Part shown: in pieces, positions 34,552-46,963 of the stretch
Position numbering within the stretch: the stretch's first letter is position 1
Layout of the letters: each line of letters opens with the position of its first letter
Origin: Pseudisothecium myosuroides
Taxonomy: Eukaryota > Streptophyta > Bryopsida > Hypnales > Lembophyllaceae
Direction: 5' to 3'
Assembly: GCA_951799445.1 (NCBI GenBank)
Contig: OX637287.1
Coordinates: 31,638,224-31,702,223, forward strand
DNA: 64,000 nucleotides
The notes under the pieces: generated by a model
The model's database searches: none
Told to the model about the DNA's origin: nothing
Seen by the model: only the letters and a program-made list of their open reading frames with translations
Position numbers and translations under genes: made by a program

Positions 34552-35099
34552 AATAGATGATTGTTTGTATGAATATATGTTTGCAATTGCGAGGCTGACC
34601 GAGGCATACTTGGTATTGTCAAAAAGCCCCTTAGCAAAGGGGTGTGCACAAAAGAGATTTTACAGTGTTTTAATAATAGGGATGAAAGACATTGAATTTT
34701 TCAAGTTTCAATCTCATCAAATATTAGAAAATTGGATGAAAATTATAAAAATTGGTCATTAGGCTACAAAACACTCTGACCACTACAATATTTAGCCAAT
34801 ACATTAAATTAAATTTAAGTTTAAAAAAAATATTCGTCAATACTTCGCTTTTGCTTTTACTTTTACTTTACTTTACTTTAAAAATTTGTTTGTTTACAAA
34901 CACTTTACTTTTACCCTTCCTTTGCTTTTAATATTAATTTTAAAATTTGTTTGCCAATACTTTCGCAATTTTCATGTACTATGGAGCACCAAACAAATTA
35001 TAAAAATGAAAATAATTAAAATAATGTAATGTAAAAATTGAGACAACACATGATATTAAACGTTAGTGCTACTAACAGTTTGTCATATATAACCCCTAA

Positions 35100-37200
35100 A
35101 AGACCAGCTTGCTATTTTTAGCAACATAGCGATTTTGAGTAGGTACGTGTGACTAGAGATTTTCATATTTTAACCCCTAAAGGACCGAATGACCATTGAA
35201 CGTACGCAGGTGATCTCGGGTAGGTGCGTTTCAAGTCATTTTTTAACGGATGTTCTTCAAATTTTGACACAAAGTGGATATATTGATCACCTTTCCGGGG
35301 AAAAAAATTGTACAAATCTGACGGGTAGATTTGAAGTTATGCTATCTGAAAGGGCCTCAACTGCTTGGGCAGCTCTGGACAGGGGATGAGCTAGGGAGTG
35401 GGCTGGGAACCTGGTGGGCAGGATTGGAAGGGGAGCAGGCGGGGAACGGGAGGGGAGCGGGAAGGGAACTGAGGGGAGCATAGAAGGCTTTGGCAAGCAG
35501 GGGAGGCTTGGGGTGGAGGCCTGTTTGGGATTGGGGAGTGATTGGCGTGGACCAAGGCCGCACCAGAGGTTCTCTTGAATTATCAAAGCACGGATTGGTG
35601 GAGAGATTGGCATGGACCAAGTTGGGTTTATACTTTGGCCATGGCCCATGCTATTTTTCATGGATGAGAAGTCTACTTGAAATCCTACATGGCCAAAGCA
35701 GATAATGTTTTGCTGGTTTCTAGGAGCTTTTTTCTTGACCACCTCCTTGAGGTAGGCCTAATGGATTTCTAGGAGACCATGGCATGCTAGAACCTCACAA
35801 CCATAGATTTTTTTCTATTTAATTGATCTTGCGGTTGACAATGTTGGATCTAATAATAAATAGATGTGGCCCACCTATAGTCTCTCTTGGATTTATACCA
35901 AGACCATGCAAAGTGCCATTACTATTTTCTGTCTTGGGTTCTTGCTTTGGCATGGTCACATGACTCACATCTAATGAAGTGGGGTACCCTGGAAAACTTC
36001 TGGTCCTTGGTCTGGCCTTGGTGAAAACCAGCCATGAGTGTTGGTGGACAAGGGAGGCGGGGCCTTAGAGGGATGGGGAGGGGAGGTTGCACCAGAGAGC
36101 CGGACCCCTCGCTTGTCCCTAATTTTATCATTGCGGAAACCGATGAAATTTTTATTTTCCAACCATGATAAAATTTGCAAATTTTGAATTCATATTTGCA
36201 ATCAGAGGCCCCAAACTAACTAGGAGATGTACAAAATAATTCAATGAAACACAAAATAGGGGGGTCTTTTTTTTACATGCACCCTTGGAATGAATTGGAG
36301 AGGACAAGTGAGGGGTCAGTTTACCTTGGCCCACTAGAGCACAATGTTCAACCACAACATTGTGGCCATTTCATCCACCTTCTATAGCAACAATGTGTTC
36401 CCTAAGATTCCAAAAATGGAACACACAAAGACACTAACAAAATGCAATCATTACAATTTTGGTGTCCTTGATCTTGAGAAAAAATTTGCAATAAATTTTC
36501 AATAGGAATACAAGATGAGCACGAGAAAAAGACAATGCAAGTTGAAGGCTACAATTAGAAGCAATGAACTCATATAGGAGGCAAAGTCAAGCCCCACATT
36601 CCCTTGGCATTGAAGGATACTAAATCTTTTAGTAAAAGTCTTTGGGAGCGTGTAGTAGAAAATTTATTTTGAACATCACATTTTCATTCAAAGGAGAATG
36701 GTGTATATTTTGATTTTTACATTTCTATGGAAATACATGTACTCTCTCAAAGGGCTCATAGGTACTAATGATAGAAGGTGGTGTTTTTCACTAGAGATGA
36801 ATTTGGGAGAAAAGAGGACCCCTTCTTGCTTGTTTGCTTGCAATGGTTTTCCTAGAATTCTTAGAGACCATGGACAAAGGGAGAGGGGAAATTAGCGTAT
36901 TTGTGGGTCATAATTTTTTTTGCCATGAAATTTTTTTCTCTTGCAGAATATGGTGTCATTTAAGTTTTCACGGTTTGGAGTTCCCAAAAACAAATTCCTC
37001 CGTGCACAAAAAAACTTCCAAAATTGTGTTTTGCAAGTTTTTTATACCTCTTTGTATTGCAAGGTGATTTAGAGAGAGAGAGAGTTAGAAATTGAATTTG
37101 CTTCCAAAATTTTGCATGGATGTACCTAAGAGGATATACAATTGAATGGTGAAGAGAATCAATCTTGTGTAGAGGAAAAAAAATTCTCTAAGAGGGCCCA
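35100..37200. other. No gene seen; GC-rich patches, family-A fragments
   Basis: Two truncated family-A left ends (CCCCTAAAAGACC near 35094 and CCCCTAAAGGACC near 35173) lie close together. From 35380 to 35530 the plus strand is G-rich and contains a quadruplex-type motif. Reading frames here, including a Pro-rich minus-strand frame, follow from composition. GGACAAGTGAGGGGTC near 36302 is an inverted match to about 36102-36120, possibly another small element. Confidence 0.5.
35430..35461 (+). other. G-quadruplex motif
   Basis: Runs GGGG, GGGG, GGG, GGGG and GGG are separated by loops of 7, 3, 1 and 3 bases, which satisfies the usual intramolecular quadruplex pattern. The surrounding 150 bases are also G-rich on the plus strand. 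Confidence 0.65.
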
Positions 37201-38060
37201 AAGTCTGCTGTCCCTGTCAGGCAGTGATGAAAAAAACTTTTTTTCAAACTTTGAATGTTATAATCTTTCAATCCGTGCGGTGAAATGAGCTGAATTTTTT
37301 TTCACACATTGATGAAATACTTTATTATAGTTTTGTAAGGTTGAAGTTTAAAAAAAAAAAATTCATTTTCATTTTTGATTAATATACCCAAAAAACACAG
37401 TTTTTGACAATGTCTTCCTAAAAAAACCCTTCGGTCCTTTAGGGGTTAAGCTGAAATTTTAATAGAAGGTGGAGACGAGGAATACCTTTCATGTGCACTA
37501 AATTTCATGACATTTCAAAATAAGAGTCAAAAGTTATGGCCTAATATGTTACTTTTTTCATTGGGTGGGCAGTCCAGGCAGATTAGAAAAAACCATTGAG
37601 ATTGACATTTTTCAATTCCATAATTAAATTCTTAACAATTTAGTACTTTAGATCATTCTCTACTTCTTTCTACTTACTATTTTTTTGTATATGTTGTACA
37701 ATTCCAAATGATTTGAAATTTTTTAAGCATGTAGCCAACTTGTTTAGGAAAAAGAATTCAAATAAGCACCACCATTTTGGACATTTTTTCATACATATGT
37801 GACCTTGTGAAGTGCAGCTGCCCTGTTTTTCGTAGGGACAAAAAAAGTATTTTTGCCAATTCAAATGCTAATATCTTCCAATCCGCATGGTGGAAAATTC
37901 TAAAAAAATTTCCACATCTTCTAAAACTAGTTTACCATAAGATCCTACGGTTATATGTGTCTAAAAAAGTTTTTTTTCTAAAATTTGGTACTTGTACTAG
38001 AAATGGCAGTTTTGGAGCGTTTTTGGTAAAAATATTGTCAAGGAACTTTAGGGGATAAAG
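37200..38060. mobile_element. Two adjoining family-A fragments
   Basis: The first ends CGGTCCTTTAGGGGTTAA near 37447. The sequence after it (AATTTTAATAGAAGGTGGAGA) is the inverted right half of the 33616-type element and runs to a second, mutated end (GGAACTTTAGGGGATAA) near 38057. The join suggests one copy inserted into or recombined with another. Confidence 0.5.
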
Positions 38061-38661
38061 GATGGAAAATGGATATGAAAGGTGATTAATCCCTAAGCGA
38101 CTAACGTCCTGAAATTGAACAACAAACAGATTGAAACTAACTTTTTGGTCATTATTGCTTGGATGAAAATCATCCTAATTTGTGGAGATACTTTATCAAG
38201 TTTTTAATCTATCTAATGGTTCAATTTGGTGTTACTAAAGTACACATTTTTCTAAGATTGCAAATGTGGAAGTATGTCAAATTGTTGACCAAGCCAAAAT
38301 TGCATTGACTGTAGTACAAAATTGGATTTGCAAAAATGAGGTCATAGACTTAAGGGACACAAAAATCTCAAAAAATCACTATGTCAAGGGAACTTCATTT
38401 CAAATCCATTCTTACAAATTTTTACTCAAAAAATGATAATATTACTTTGCTTGCAAATGAATCTAGAAGGAATTTTGAAATTTCTCTTTCAAAATTTATG
38501 AAAAAATATTGGTGATGGCAATGTTGAATCTAACCGTATGGATGGAATCGAAAACTCAAAGTCTACAACTTTCATTTATATATCAATTTTAAAACATTCT
38601 TTATGACAATTCTCTTCAAATTGTCAACTCTAAAGACAACTCTAGATATTTAGAGGTTCAA

Positions 38662-38967
38662 AGCATCTCCTGCAGCCCTTAGTATATCATCGCTCCGTAA
38701 TTGCATATCTGTCCAATGAAGAAGAGATGGCCTCTGGTATCTCTAACAATGCAAATCCATAAAACATACTCCCAACCAATCACAAGTTAAACAATTTGCA
38801 TTTATTATGAAGACTTACCCAAGACTAGTGGCCCCTGTAATAATCCCTGTAGAAATGGCTTTTTTGGAGGGGAAAGAGAAGTCCGAGCCTGACAAACGCT
38901 AGAATTAATTTCTTTTCATCCAAATTCTAGTGGGGAAGGGATATCTTGGAAGGCTACAGGAGATGCT
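38662..38967. mobile_element. MITE, 306 bp, AGCATCTCCTG ends
   Basis: The ends AGCATCTCCTGCAGCC and (reverse complement) AGCATCTCCTGTAGCC differ at one base. The corresponding place before gene 3 (near 48050-48100) lacks the block. The target duplication could not be read clearly. Similar GAGCATC ends occur at 59012. Confidence 0.65.
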
Positions 38968-39507
38968 CTCACGAGAGCTTAGCAATCACTTTGGTGGCAA
39001 TTATAAATGTCATATTAATGGTTGTGGCGACGACATAGGGCAAACTAGTACACACTGAAAACCCTGCCCGCTTTTTTTCTTGCAGTAAAGGTCAACCTTT
39101 ATTTGTGTCAAAAAAACAAAAACAAAAAAACAAAAACAAAAACGCCCCGCCCACTCATCATCTTGCTTGCAAATACAGTCTGTACGGAGAAAGAGTCAAC
39201 TTCCGTCATTTGAAAATTGAGAAAAAAAGGAAAGTTTCAACGATTCCACCACTTCTAGGCTTCCCACTTGGAGGAAACACTCATCACGGCTCCCGGTCTG
39301 TCGGAATCCGTTTTGAAGTGCGACTGCGAGTGTGACCCAAATCAACAAACAGCTATGACCATCACTTTGAGAATGACAGAGTTTGATTTTGCGCGTACAC
39401 TCTGTGTCTGTGAGTCTAGTCTCGGTGTGGTTGGACATTGCAGGGATTGTTAATTTGTGACCGCAGAAATCTACGTTAAGTCACTCGAGCGCATGCATCC
39501 AAAGACG

Positions 39508-42500
39508 ATGAGTCGCTGGTTCGTGCCTCTTGTTCTTGTCCCATTTACGATGCAATGGGTTCTAGGAGTGTTCGCAGTAAATGTTCTCGTGGGCAATGAC
39601 CTTGAGGTGAAGCCCAAACAATACCTCACAAGCGCAAACGGCCAGTACTCCTTAGTGATGCGGCCAGACTGCAATCTTGTAGTTTATAATGACTCTCAGC
39701 CTTTTGTAGGCACCAATTTCTCAAACCACGACACTACGCCTGATTGCTCCCTCTGGATGCAACAAGATGGAAACTTCGTCATCTACAATTTCACAAACGG
39801 CAGTCGAACTCTAACAGGAAATAATTCACTATGGGCTCGAAATTGGGTCAATGACAAATTAGAGGACTACTCATTTCTGCTTCTGGGAGACAATGGCAGT
39901 TCGTCTATCTACGACAACAGCTCTCTCATTGAGGAGGGGGACCTCTATTATGCAATCCAATATTGGTTCCCCGATGTTTCGAAGCTTAACTACTCGGACT
40001 TTCAAGTAAGTTCGGATACCGACTACACGGAATGGAAACCACCGAATAACTCTCTTGCTAATTTTTCATACATGCCGGTAGGTTACTTCCTTCCCGCCGG
40101 AGAAAAACTGCAAACCACGAATTTCGTATTTACTCTGGAGCTTGGAACGGACTGCAATTTGCAATCCAAAAGTAGTCTTGGTGAGGGTCTGATATATAAT
40201 ACTCTGTGGGAGTCTGAGTCGGCGAGGACGGACAATAGTGTCTGTCAGCTGGCTCTCCAGCCGAATGGTTCCCTTCAAATTCTTGACGTCAATTCGAGAG
40301 CCATTCACTGGAGCAGCAACGTATCTGGCGCCAGTGATGTAAATTGGATTTTGAAGGGAAATCTGACAGACGGAGTTTGGAGCATCAGTGACATCACGAA
40401 CACTAGTAAAGTCCTGTGGAAAACCGTCCGCGTCCCTCCGTCAGGGAAGTCGTCTACTTCATTAATCTTGAGTGTCTTAGCTGGTGGCGTTGGTGGAGTT
40501 ATAGTTCTGGCCCTGACCGTCTTGGGGTTCTATTTCTATACACGAGAAAGTAAGCCCGTCGATTCCTTGAATCCAGAATCTTTGCAGTTCATTTTCCTTG
40601 CTGTCGTCACCTTCTTCACTGATCAAGTAGGGAAGGGATGCACATCATAATTGTGTCTCTTGTTTCCTGCATCAGGATTTCTTGACCCATCGGAGAAGGC
40701 ATTCCAGGCACGACTGAGGGCCAAAGGGGGGACGTCCTACGCATTCTCGCAGGCAAAGATAAAACAAGCAACCAAGAACTACGAGAATATGATTGGGCGC
40801 GGGGGTTTCGGCGTCGTGTATAAAGGGAAGTTGTCGGACGGGCGACAGGTGGCAGCCAAAGTGTTGTCAGCGAATTCGCATCAAAGCAAGCAGGAGTTTT
40901 TCAATGAGGTAGTTTCGGAGCTCAGTTTCGGACCCCTGGACATTCTTCAATCCATGAAAATCATTTGAGTTCCCTTTTGCTTAAAAATCAGGCTGACACC
41001 TCTAGCCACAGAAGTTGTAATTACCTGAGACACAAGGGATCATGAGCATTGTGCTTCTGCAGATCGAGCTGCTGTCCATGGTGCATCACAAGTACCTGGT
41101 GTCTCTGGTTGGGTTCAGCTGCACTCGCAAGCAGCAGGTCTTGATCTACGAGTTCATGGGTGGCGGAGACCTTCGCCACCGCTTGCAAGGTGAGTGCAAA
41201 CCTGTCTCATGACGAGCACTGCTTTGAAAACCAATTTCCTGTTGCTGCACTAATTCTAATATCGCTGCCCAGCTGACCGACAGAGCTCATTTGTCCGCAG
41301 GGGAGAGCAGTGCCGAGTATCCCTTGAGCTGGCGACAGAGAACCAACATCGTTCTTCAAGTTGCGGAAGGTACATTACAGTTTGCATCATCCTCATTGTG
41401 GGTGTCGAGTTTTTTAGGGTTTCAGTGCATGACTGGTGCTGGTGTGCAAGATTCCCTGGGTGATGGTCTCTGAACACTGCTCTTGTGTAGGACTGGAGTA
41501 CCTGCATGATAAATGCTCTCCGCCCATCATCCACCGCGATGTGAAGAGCACCAACATTTTGCTCACCGACCGACTGGTGGCCAAAGTGGCGGATTTCGGC
41601 CTGTCCAAACTGACGCAGGAAAATGCCACTCATGTCACAACGTTGGTGAAAGGCACTCCAGGATATCTTGACCCAGAGTGAGTGTTGCAGCTTCCCCAAT
41701 CCTTTGGTTTCAATTTCTTGGCTAGGTTCTGTGCAAGCTCTCCTTGACGCTCTTCCGAGTGTACTAGATTCAATGTTTGCGATCCCACCATCGCACAGGA
41801 AGAACGGGGAGGCGTTACCCTCCCCGGTATTCTTTTGTAGGTTGTTTCTTCACCCCCCCTTGACTTTCTGTTTTAAGAATCCACAATCCCGATGCTTATA
41901 TAGGCAAGTCTGGTGGTTTCCCTTGGATTGCAGATACCACGAGACAGGAATGGTAACAGAGAAGAGTGATGTGTACGCATTTGGAGTTGTGCTGATGGAG
42001 ATTCTCACTGGACGACCCCATATGTGCATTGCTCAGAAGGTTAGTTCCCGGGGCTGAACGTTTTTTTGAAAAGAGCTGGTAGGCGTGAAGCATTTAGGTT
42101 GAATAGAGAGGAATGGAATTAGAGAAAGAGTCTTCATCACAACTCGAATTTCGATGGTTTAACGACGTTCTCAGCTACACGCAACGTTTTGGAACAGGAA
42201 ACATGAATCATACTGTAGAAAACTTGCAACGTTCTTCAGCCAGCATGTTTCAAAAACGCTGTTCACTTTGGACAGTGTTTAGTAGCGATTTACGTTGAAG
42301 GTCATTTTTGGAATCACTTTTTAGTGTCTTCAGCCATTTGCAAAACGTTTCTACCAACGTTACCGTAGCGGGTGAATTTCTATTAGTGCCTATGTTGAAT
42401 GGAAGGCTACAGACTATCCATGCGTGCATATGTTGGCATTGATGGGCAGGTTGGCGAAGCTTGGAGAGCGGAACAAGTTCATGGTTTAGTAGATCCCAAG

Positions 42501-42776
42501 TTGAGAGACGATTTCGACGGGGACGAGCTTGTGAGCTTAGTGGAGTTGGCATTGTGGTGTGCGAGGAGGAGAAGCGCAGAGAGGCCAGTGATGCATCAGG
42601 TTGTGCGAACGTTGCATGATTTAGGGCTGGGTGGGACATCGGAGACATTCCAAGAGAGAACTGACTTGGGGGACGAATACGAGCGTCATACCATCGACGT
42701 TGAACCAGTGGCATTGGGTTCGCAAGATTTGTTTTGTGAGACCCAAGGAATCTTCATCCTGCAATATGCACGCTGA
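39508..42776 (+). CDS. Bulb-type lectin receptor-like Ser/Thr kinase, copy 2, intact
   Basis: Exons are 39508-40549, 40676-40908, 41063-41189, 41301-41369, 41491-41677, 41934-42039 and 42450-42776; spliced length is 2091 bases, 696 residues. Residues 1-23 are a signal peptide ([20 protein letters not shown]). Residues 24-315 hold lectin-type segments with mannose-binding-like cores ([16 protein letters not shown], and [14 protein letters not shown] with [11 protein letters not shown]) and many N-glycosylation sites. A membrane helix spans about 319-342. In the kinase domain the glycine loop is 388-395, the ATP-binding Lys 409, HRD 505-507, DFG 525-527, and [10 protein letters not shown] closes the activation segment, so it is an RD kinase and should be active. 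No S-locus, EGF or PAN domain is present. It presumably senses a carbohydrate ligand at the plasma membrane; the ligand is unknown. An upstream in-frame ATG at 39493 is possible but is not conserved in copy 3. Confidence 0.88.
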
Positions 42777-44405
42777 GGTTCTAATTCGAGTGCAGACACT
42801 GCAAAGCTACGCAGAAATGGCTGCAAGGAATTTCGCATGACAAAACATACAAGGTTACTACAACCTACAAGAGCCAACTTTCTAATTTTGCCACATATAT
42901 TCTGATGGAATGCGTGTTGGGAAAAGTCTGCACTGCACCCATGTTGACCCTCAATTGCCACTATGATGTCCATTTCAAGGGAGTTTAGTTGCTTGAATAA
43001 GTATTCTATACTTTCATCTTTGAAAATTCATAAAGTATTATGTGCTTGTAGCTCAAAAAATTACAAAACAATCTAGGTTGGAATTCCTTTGAGGATGCTC
43101 ATATGATTAATAGAAGCAAAAATCATTGTTTGGACCACCCAGTCACCTAGTATGGCCAAAAAACATGGCAATTTTGCGTGCATCGTTAGAGGATATTTGG
43201 ATCCTTAAGATGGCCCTTTAAGGAAGGTGTGAAGGCCCCCATTTTATATTAATGTATCAATAATTGATCAACTAAAGGCACTTTATTTTCTTGCAAGTGC
43301 CCATGCAACTCATACAAGTAATGATCATACTTTCACATTAGCTTTGCCTTGTTGGTTGTGGAAGAGAGGGTACTCAAATGCCATATTGTTTTTTATACTT
43401 TTATAAAGGCTAATAGCATTTGATTTAATTATATTTTACTGTTACAAGTGCTAAAATCTTTGATATTTTATGTGCAAGTGATAATTCCAATAGTCCTAAT
43501 ACTCTTCTTCTTGTACTAAAGATTGACATTTAATATTGGCCTTGCAATAAAACATCTATTCATGTCTTTTTTGTTTGTGTGCCCATTTTTAGCATCTAGA
43601 AGGTTATAATTGTATGTCTTCACATGAGAGGATTGAAAACTAGAGTATTAAAATTTATATATACACACAAAGATCTATGAGATTTGCTATTTTTAAGGGG
43701 ATTTTTGGTAATAAAATGTAAGGTATAAAGCTTAATAATAACCAAAAATATTTTGATATTTAATTGGGAAACCACGCGGTCAAACCTTTCAAAAAACATA
43801 CTATATATTTTTGAACCCCCCAACTACAAGATCCTACGGTTAGAATATGGCAAAAATTTGAATAAATTTTTTTTCCCCTTCTTGCAATAGAAATGGCAGT
43901 TTTAGAGCGGTGAAGAAACTTTGAGGATTAAAGAAAATTAACCCCACAAGGATGGGCTTGTCTCCATAGAAATCATTCTTTCCGATACAATATGAAGCAT
44001 CTACTTTAAGAAAACCAAAAGTACTCATTTGAGGTCAAACTACTAAGCAATGCCTCTCCTTTTTGCACGAAATTCCAAGGATGAACAATTGCACTTTTGT
44101 CTTACACGGAAGTATCCTTTGTCATCCACCAAATACTTAGTGTCCGTAGCAGCGTTACAAAGTTAAAGTACAAAAAATGGCATCTGCTCCCTCTTTGGTC
44201 CATTTGAGTGCGATTTGACCCTAGTACCAAATCAATTTGTGGCTATGTACATGTGACTAATTAATCAGACCTCGTGAATTGCCTTCCATCTAAACTTTAG
44301 ATTAATCAATCACACAAATTAGACCACTTTGATTCATCCTAAATTCATAAACTTGTAGTGAGGGCTTACACATGATTCAAACTCTCACTACTGGAATTGC
44401 ATTAA

Positions 44406-44705
44406 GGTAATCTGCTCTTAAAGCGACCATTTAAGAGCTGTTTGCCTTTTCAGGGAAGCTAAATTCCTTGAAACAATTTTCAGTTAATTTGTGGAGGAAG
44501 AAAAATGGAATTGGCATCTAACCCAAGTTGTTTCATATTTTTTGGACCTTCGTGGAATTAGTTACAAATTTTTGAAGTTGAAATGAAGTAGTCACTAAAA
44601 CCAACCACCTCCTGAAATATATATTATTGGTACATTGAAGAAAGCAAAATGTACCTCTGTGTCGTGTTTGCTTTTAGAAGCCGCTCGCTTTTAGAGCAGA
44701 CTACC
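44406..44705. mobile_element. Family D MITE, 300 bp, TTAA-flanked
   Basis: TTAA at 44402-44405 and 44706-44709 borders ends GGTAATCTGCTCTTAAAGCG and (reverse complement) GGTAGTCTGCTCTAAAAGCG. Unit 1 has the empty site near 32932 (GCATTAAGCTTAGG) with one TTAA. The ends do not start with CCC, so this is a different family from A and B although it uses the same target. The interior is noncoding. Confidence 0.75.
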
Positions 44706-44736
44706 TTAAGCTTAGACTAACTTGAGTTCTAACTTA

Positions 44737-45146
44737 AGGTAGGAGGCTGTAAAACAGAGCGGGCATTAAGAATGGACCCTATAAATGGCTGTGAAATGGA
44801 CATGAGTTGATTTTGAAATTGACGGGTATAGTCATTGAATATATCAAGGAAAAAAGACTTATTAATTGCAAGGGCCAATCATTCTCTTTGCTTTCCTCAT
44901 TTTTATTTAGAATTGTAAGTGAATTGTTTATGAAAGACCTAGGATCACAAATAGGGACCTATGACCCAACTTGTTTGAAAATTCATAAGTAATTCAAAAA
45001 TGCTCGGAAAAATACGAAACCACTTGGGTTAGATTCCTCATCAATTTCTCTATGTCCGGAAAATGAGCTAAAAATATTCAAATCCAAGGAAATACATGAA
45101 AAAGGGCGACCAGTCCTTAGATGCTCCATTTATGAGCCTCCTACCT
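44737..45146. mobile_element. MITE, 410 bp, TA-flanked
   Basis: The ends AGGTAGGAGGCT are perfectly inverted, and TA lies at 44735-44736 and 45147-45148. Unit 1 has the empty site (TTCTAACTTACTCCCAG near 32950). It sits only 32 bases from the family D element. A 3-bp TTA duplication with an asymmetric end is a possible alternative reading. Confidence 0.7.
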
Positions 45147-45443
45147 TACTCCCAGAATGCAGGAGCGTTCTAACCTGGCTAGACAGGTACACGTGCTCCA
45201 CCTGCACAAAAAACGTCTTCATTACGGCAGTCTCCCTCGTCTGAAATTGTAATCAGTACTCAACCACGGATTTCAAGAGGAGCTTTACGTACTGCACGTT
45301 CCATTTGATAACTGCTTTCAATTTGCATCAAAAGATTCATGACATTGTACTGTACAACACTGTATAACTAGGCAATAGTCCTCCTCATGCTTGGAAAGTA
45401 TCAATGCTTTGCTAGATGTCTGTGAGGGATTGGGGTTGGATGG

Positions 45444-45971
45444 GGAGCCGTATAAGACAATTTTGTTTACTATAGGGGGGCCTCTTTTCAAGGATGCCTC
45501 TCAAAACAGATCACGTGTTTTGAAACTTTCCAAAGAATGAATTATAGAGAGAAAATAAATGTACCAACTTGCAAGTAGTGACTTTATTGTAATGCTATGT
45601 GGAATATTGTACATACTCAAAAGAAATTACATCCAAAATAGAACCTAAACAAGTTGCAAGAAAATTTCAAATTTTACATGTATACTCAATTAGTTTTGTA
45701 ACTACAAGAAGAAGATCACTTAATATTTTGTCCACTTTCCTTTTCGGTTGCTATTACAGCTGCAATTTGGCTTGGCATACTTTCTACAAGCCTCCTACAA
45801 TCATCTACAATGCCATAGAATAGAAAACTTCTACTATCCGATCCTACAATTCTATCATTCCCTTTGGAGGTTTCTTATATCAATTCAATCGCCGTTTAAG
45901 AATTGCCCATGGATGAGGAGCCGTATAAGCCAATTTTGTTCACTATAGGGAGGGTCCTCTTTTCAAGGATG
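45444..45971. repeat. About 55-bp direct repeat enclosing a 420-bp unique block
   Basis: GAGCCGTATAAG through CTTTTCAAGGATGC occurs at about 45444-45496 and again at about 45917-45971; unit 1 has it once (about 33488-33541). The enclosed block (45497-45916) has no match elsewhere in the window, no inverted ends and no A-rich tail. Confidence 0.7.
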
Positions 45972-46046
45972 CAAAAGGGTTCCTTGCCTCGTTGGACAAA
46001 TAATGTTATGGGCATTTCAAGGATGCACATCTACACTTCTATACTA

Positions 46047-46963
46047 TTAACCCCTAAAGGACCGTTGTCCCTTTGGGAGACAAATGCGTTTTTGGGCAGG
46101 TACCTACGGGCTGAAATTTTCTCCTGATTTTTTGAAACTTTTTGTGAACATGAAGAATTGAGAGAGGTACGTGGCAAAACAAAATTGAAATTGGACCTTT
46201 GAGCGAGAAGTTATGCCATTTCTTGGAATGCGTGGGGACGGGGGGCAGCAAAAAAAATTTGCAAAATTTTGAATTTTTGAATTTTTTTTTCTCATAGATT
46301 ATATTTTTGTCTATGTGGAAAGCTTTGATTCATTTCATTTGGATTTGTTATGAGGAAGTTATGGACATTCTTGTTTTTTGGGCAGTTAGAGCATCTTCTT
46401 GAAAAAAATAACTTGTAGGATGCATTTCGGAATGCAATTTTTGTAATTTTTCAGTTTTTTTTTTTTGGAATGGTTTAGTTTATTTGCTAGAACAATCTCA
46501 CCATTGGGATTAGTGCATTTTAATTCCATCTAAAATATATGAATATTTTAGATTTTCCTTCTATCTTGTACCTACTTCTACATAACAATTTTTTTAAGAA
46601 TGATAATTAAGTTTTTTTGAATTTTTTTTTCCTAGACTCTCAACTCAATTCTCCACTATAAAGATTTAAAGCTCAAAACGCTTTCAGTGCAAAAATTTTA
46701 AGTTAAAATGTTCAAAGTCAAAAAATCTGGTCCTGCAATGTGCTGAAAAACTTGTTTTTTCCACTTTAAATGCAGATATCTTGCAATCTATGCGGTCAAA
46801 AATTCTGAATTTTTTTCCACACATTCTCATACCAATTAGTTATAAGATCCTATGGTTAGATGTGAAAAAAAAACAATTTTAATTTTTTTTTACTTTTTGC
46901 TATAGAAATGGCAGTTTTGAGTGTTTTTTGGCAAAAAAAAAGCCTCGGTCCTTTAGGGGTTAA
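46047..46963. mobile_element. Family A element, 917 bp including TTAA flanks, best-preserved ends
   Basis: TTAA at 46047-46050 and 46960-46963 encloses 14-base perfect inverted ends CCCCTAAAGGACCG. The right inner region (GCTATAGAAATGGCAGTTTT and on) is the inverted left region of the 55038 copy. The interior is AT-rich and has no coding frame of transposase size. Confidence 0.75.

Noticed and set aside
35287..35742. 151-codon Pro-rich minus-strand frame
   Set aside because: It mirrors the G-rich plus strand and has no domain, start context or splice support.
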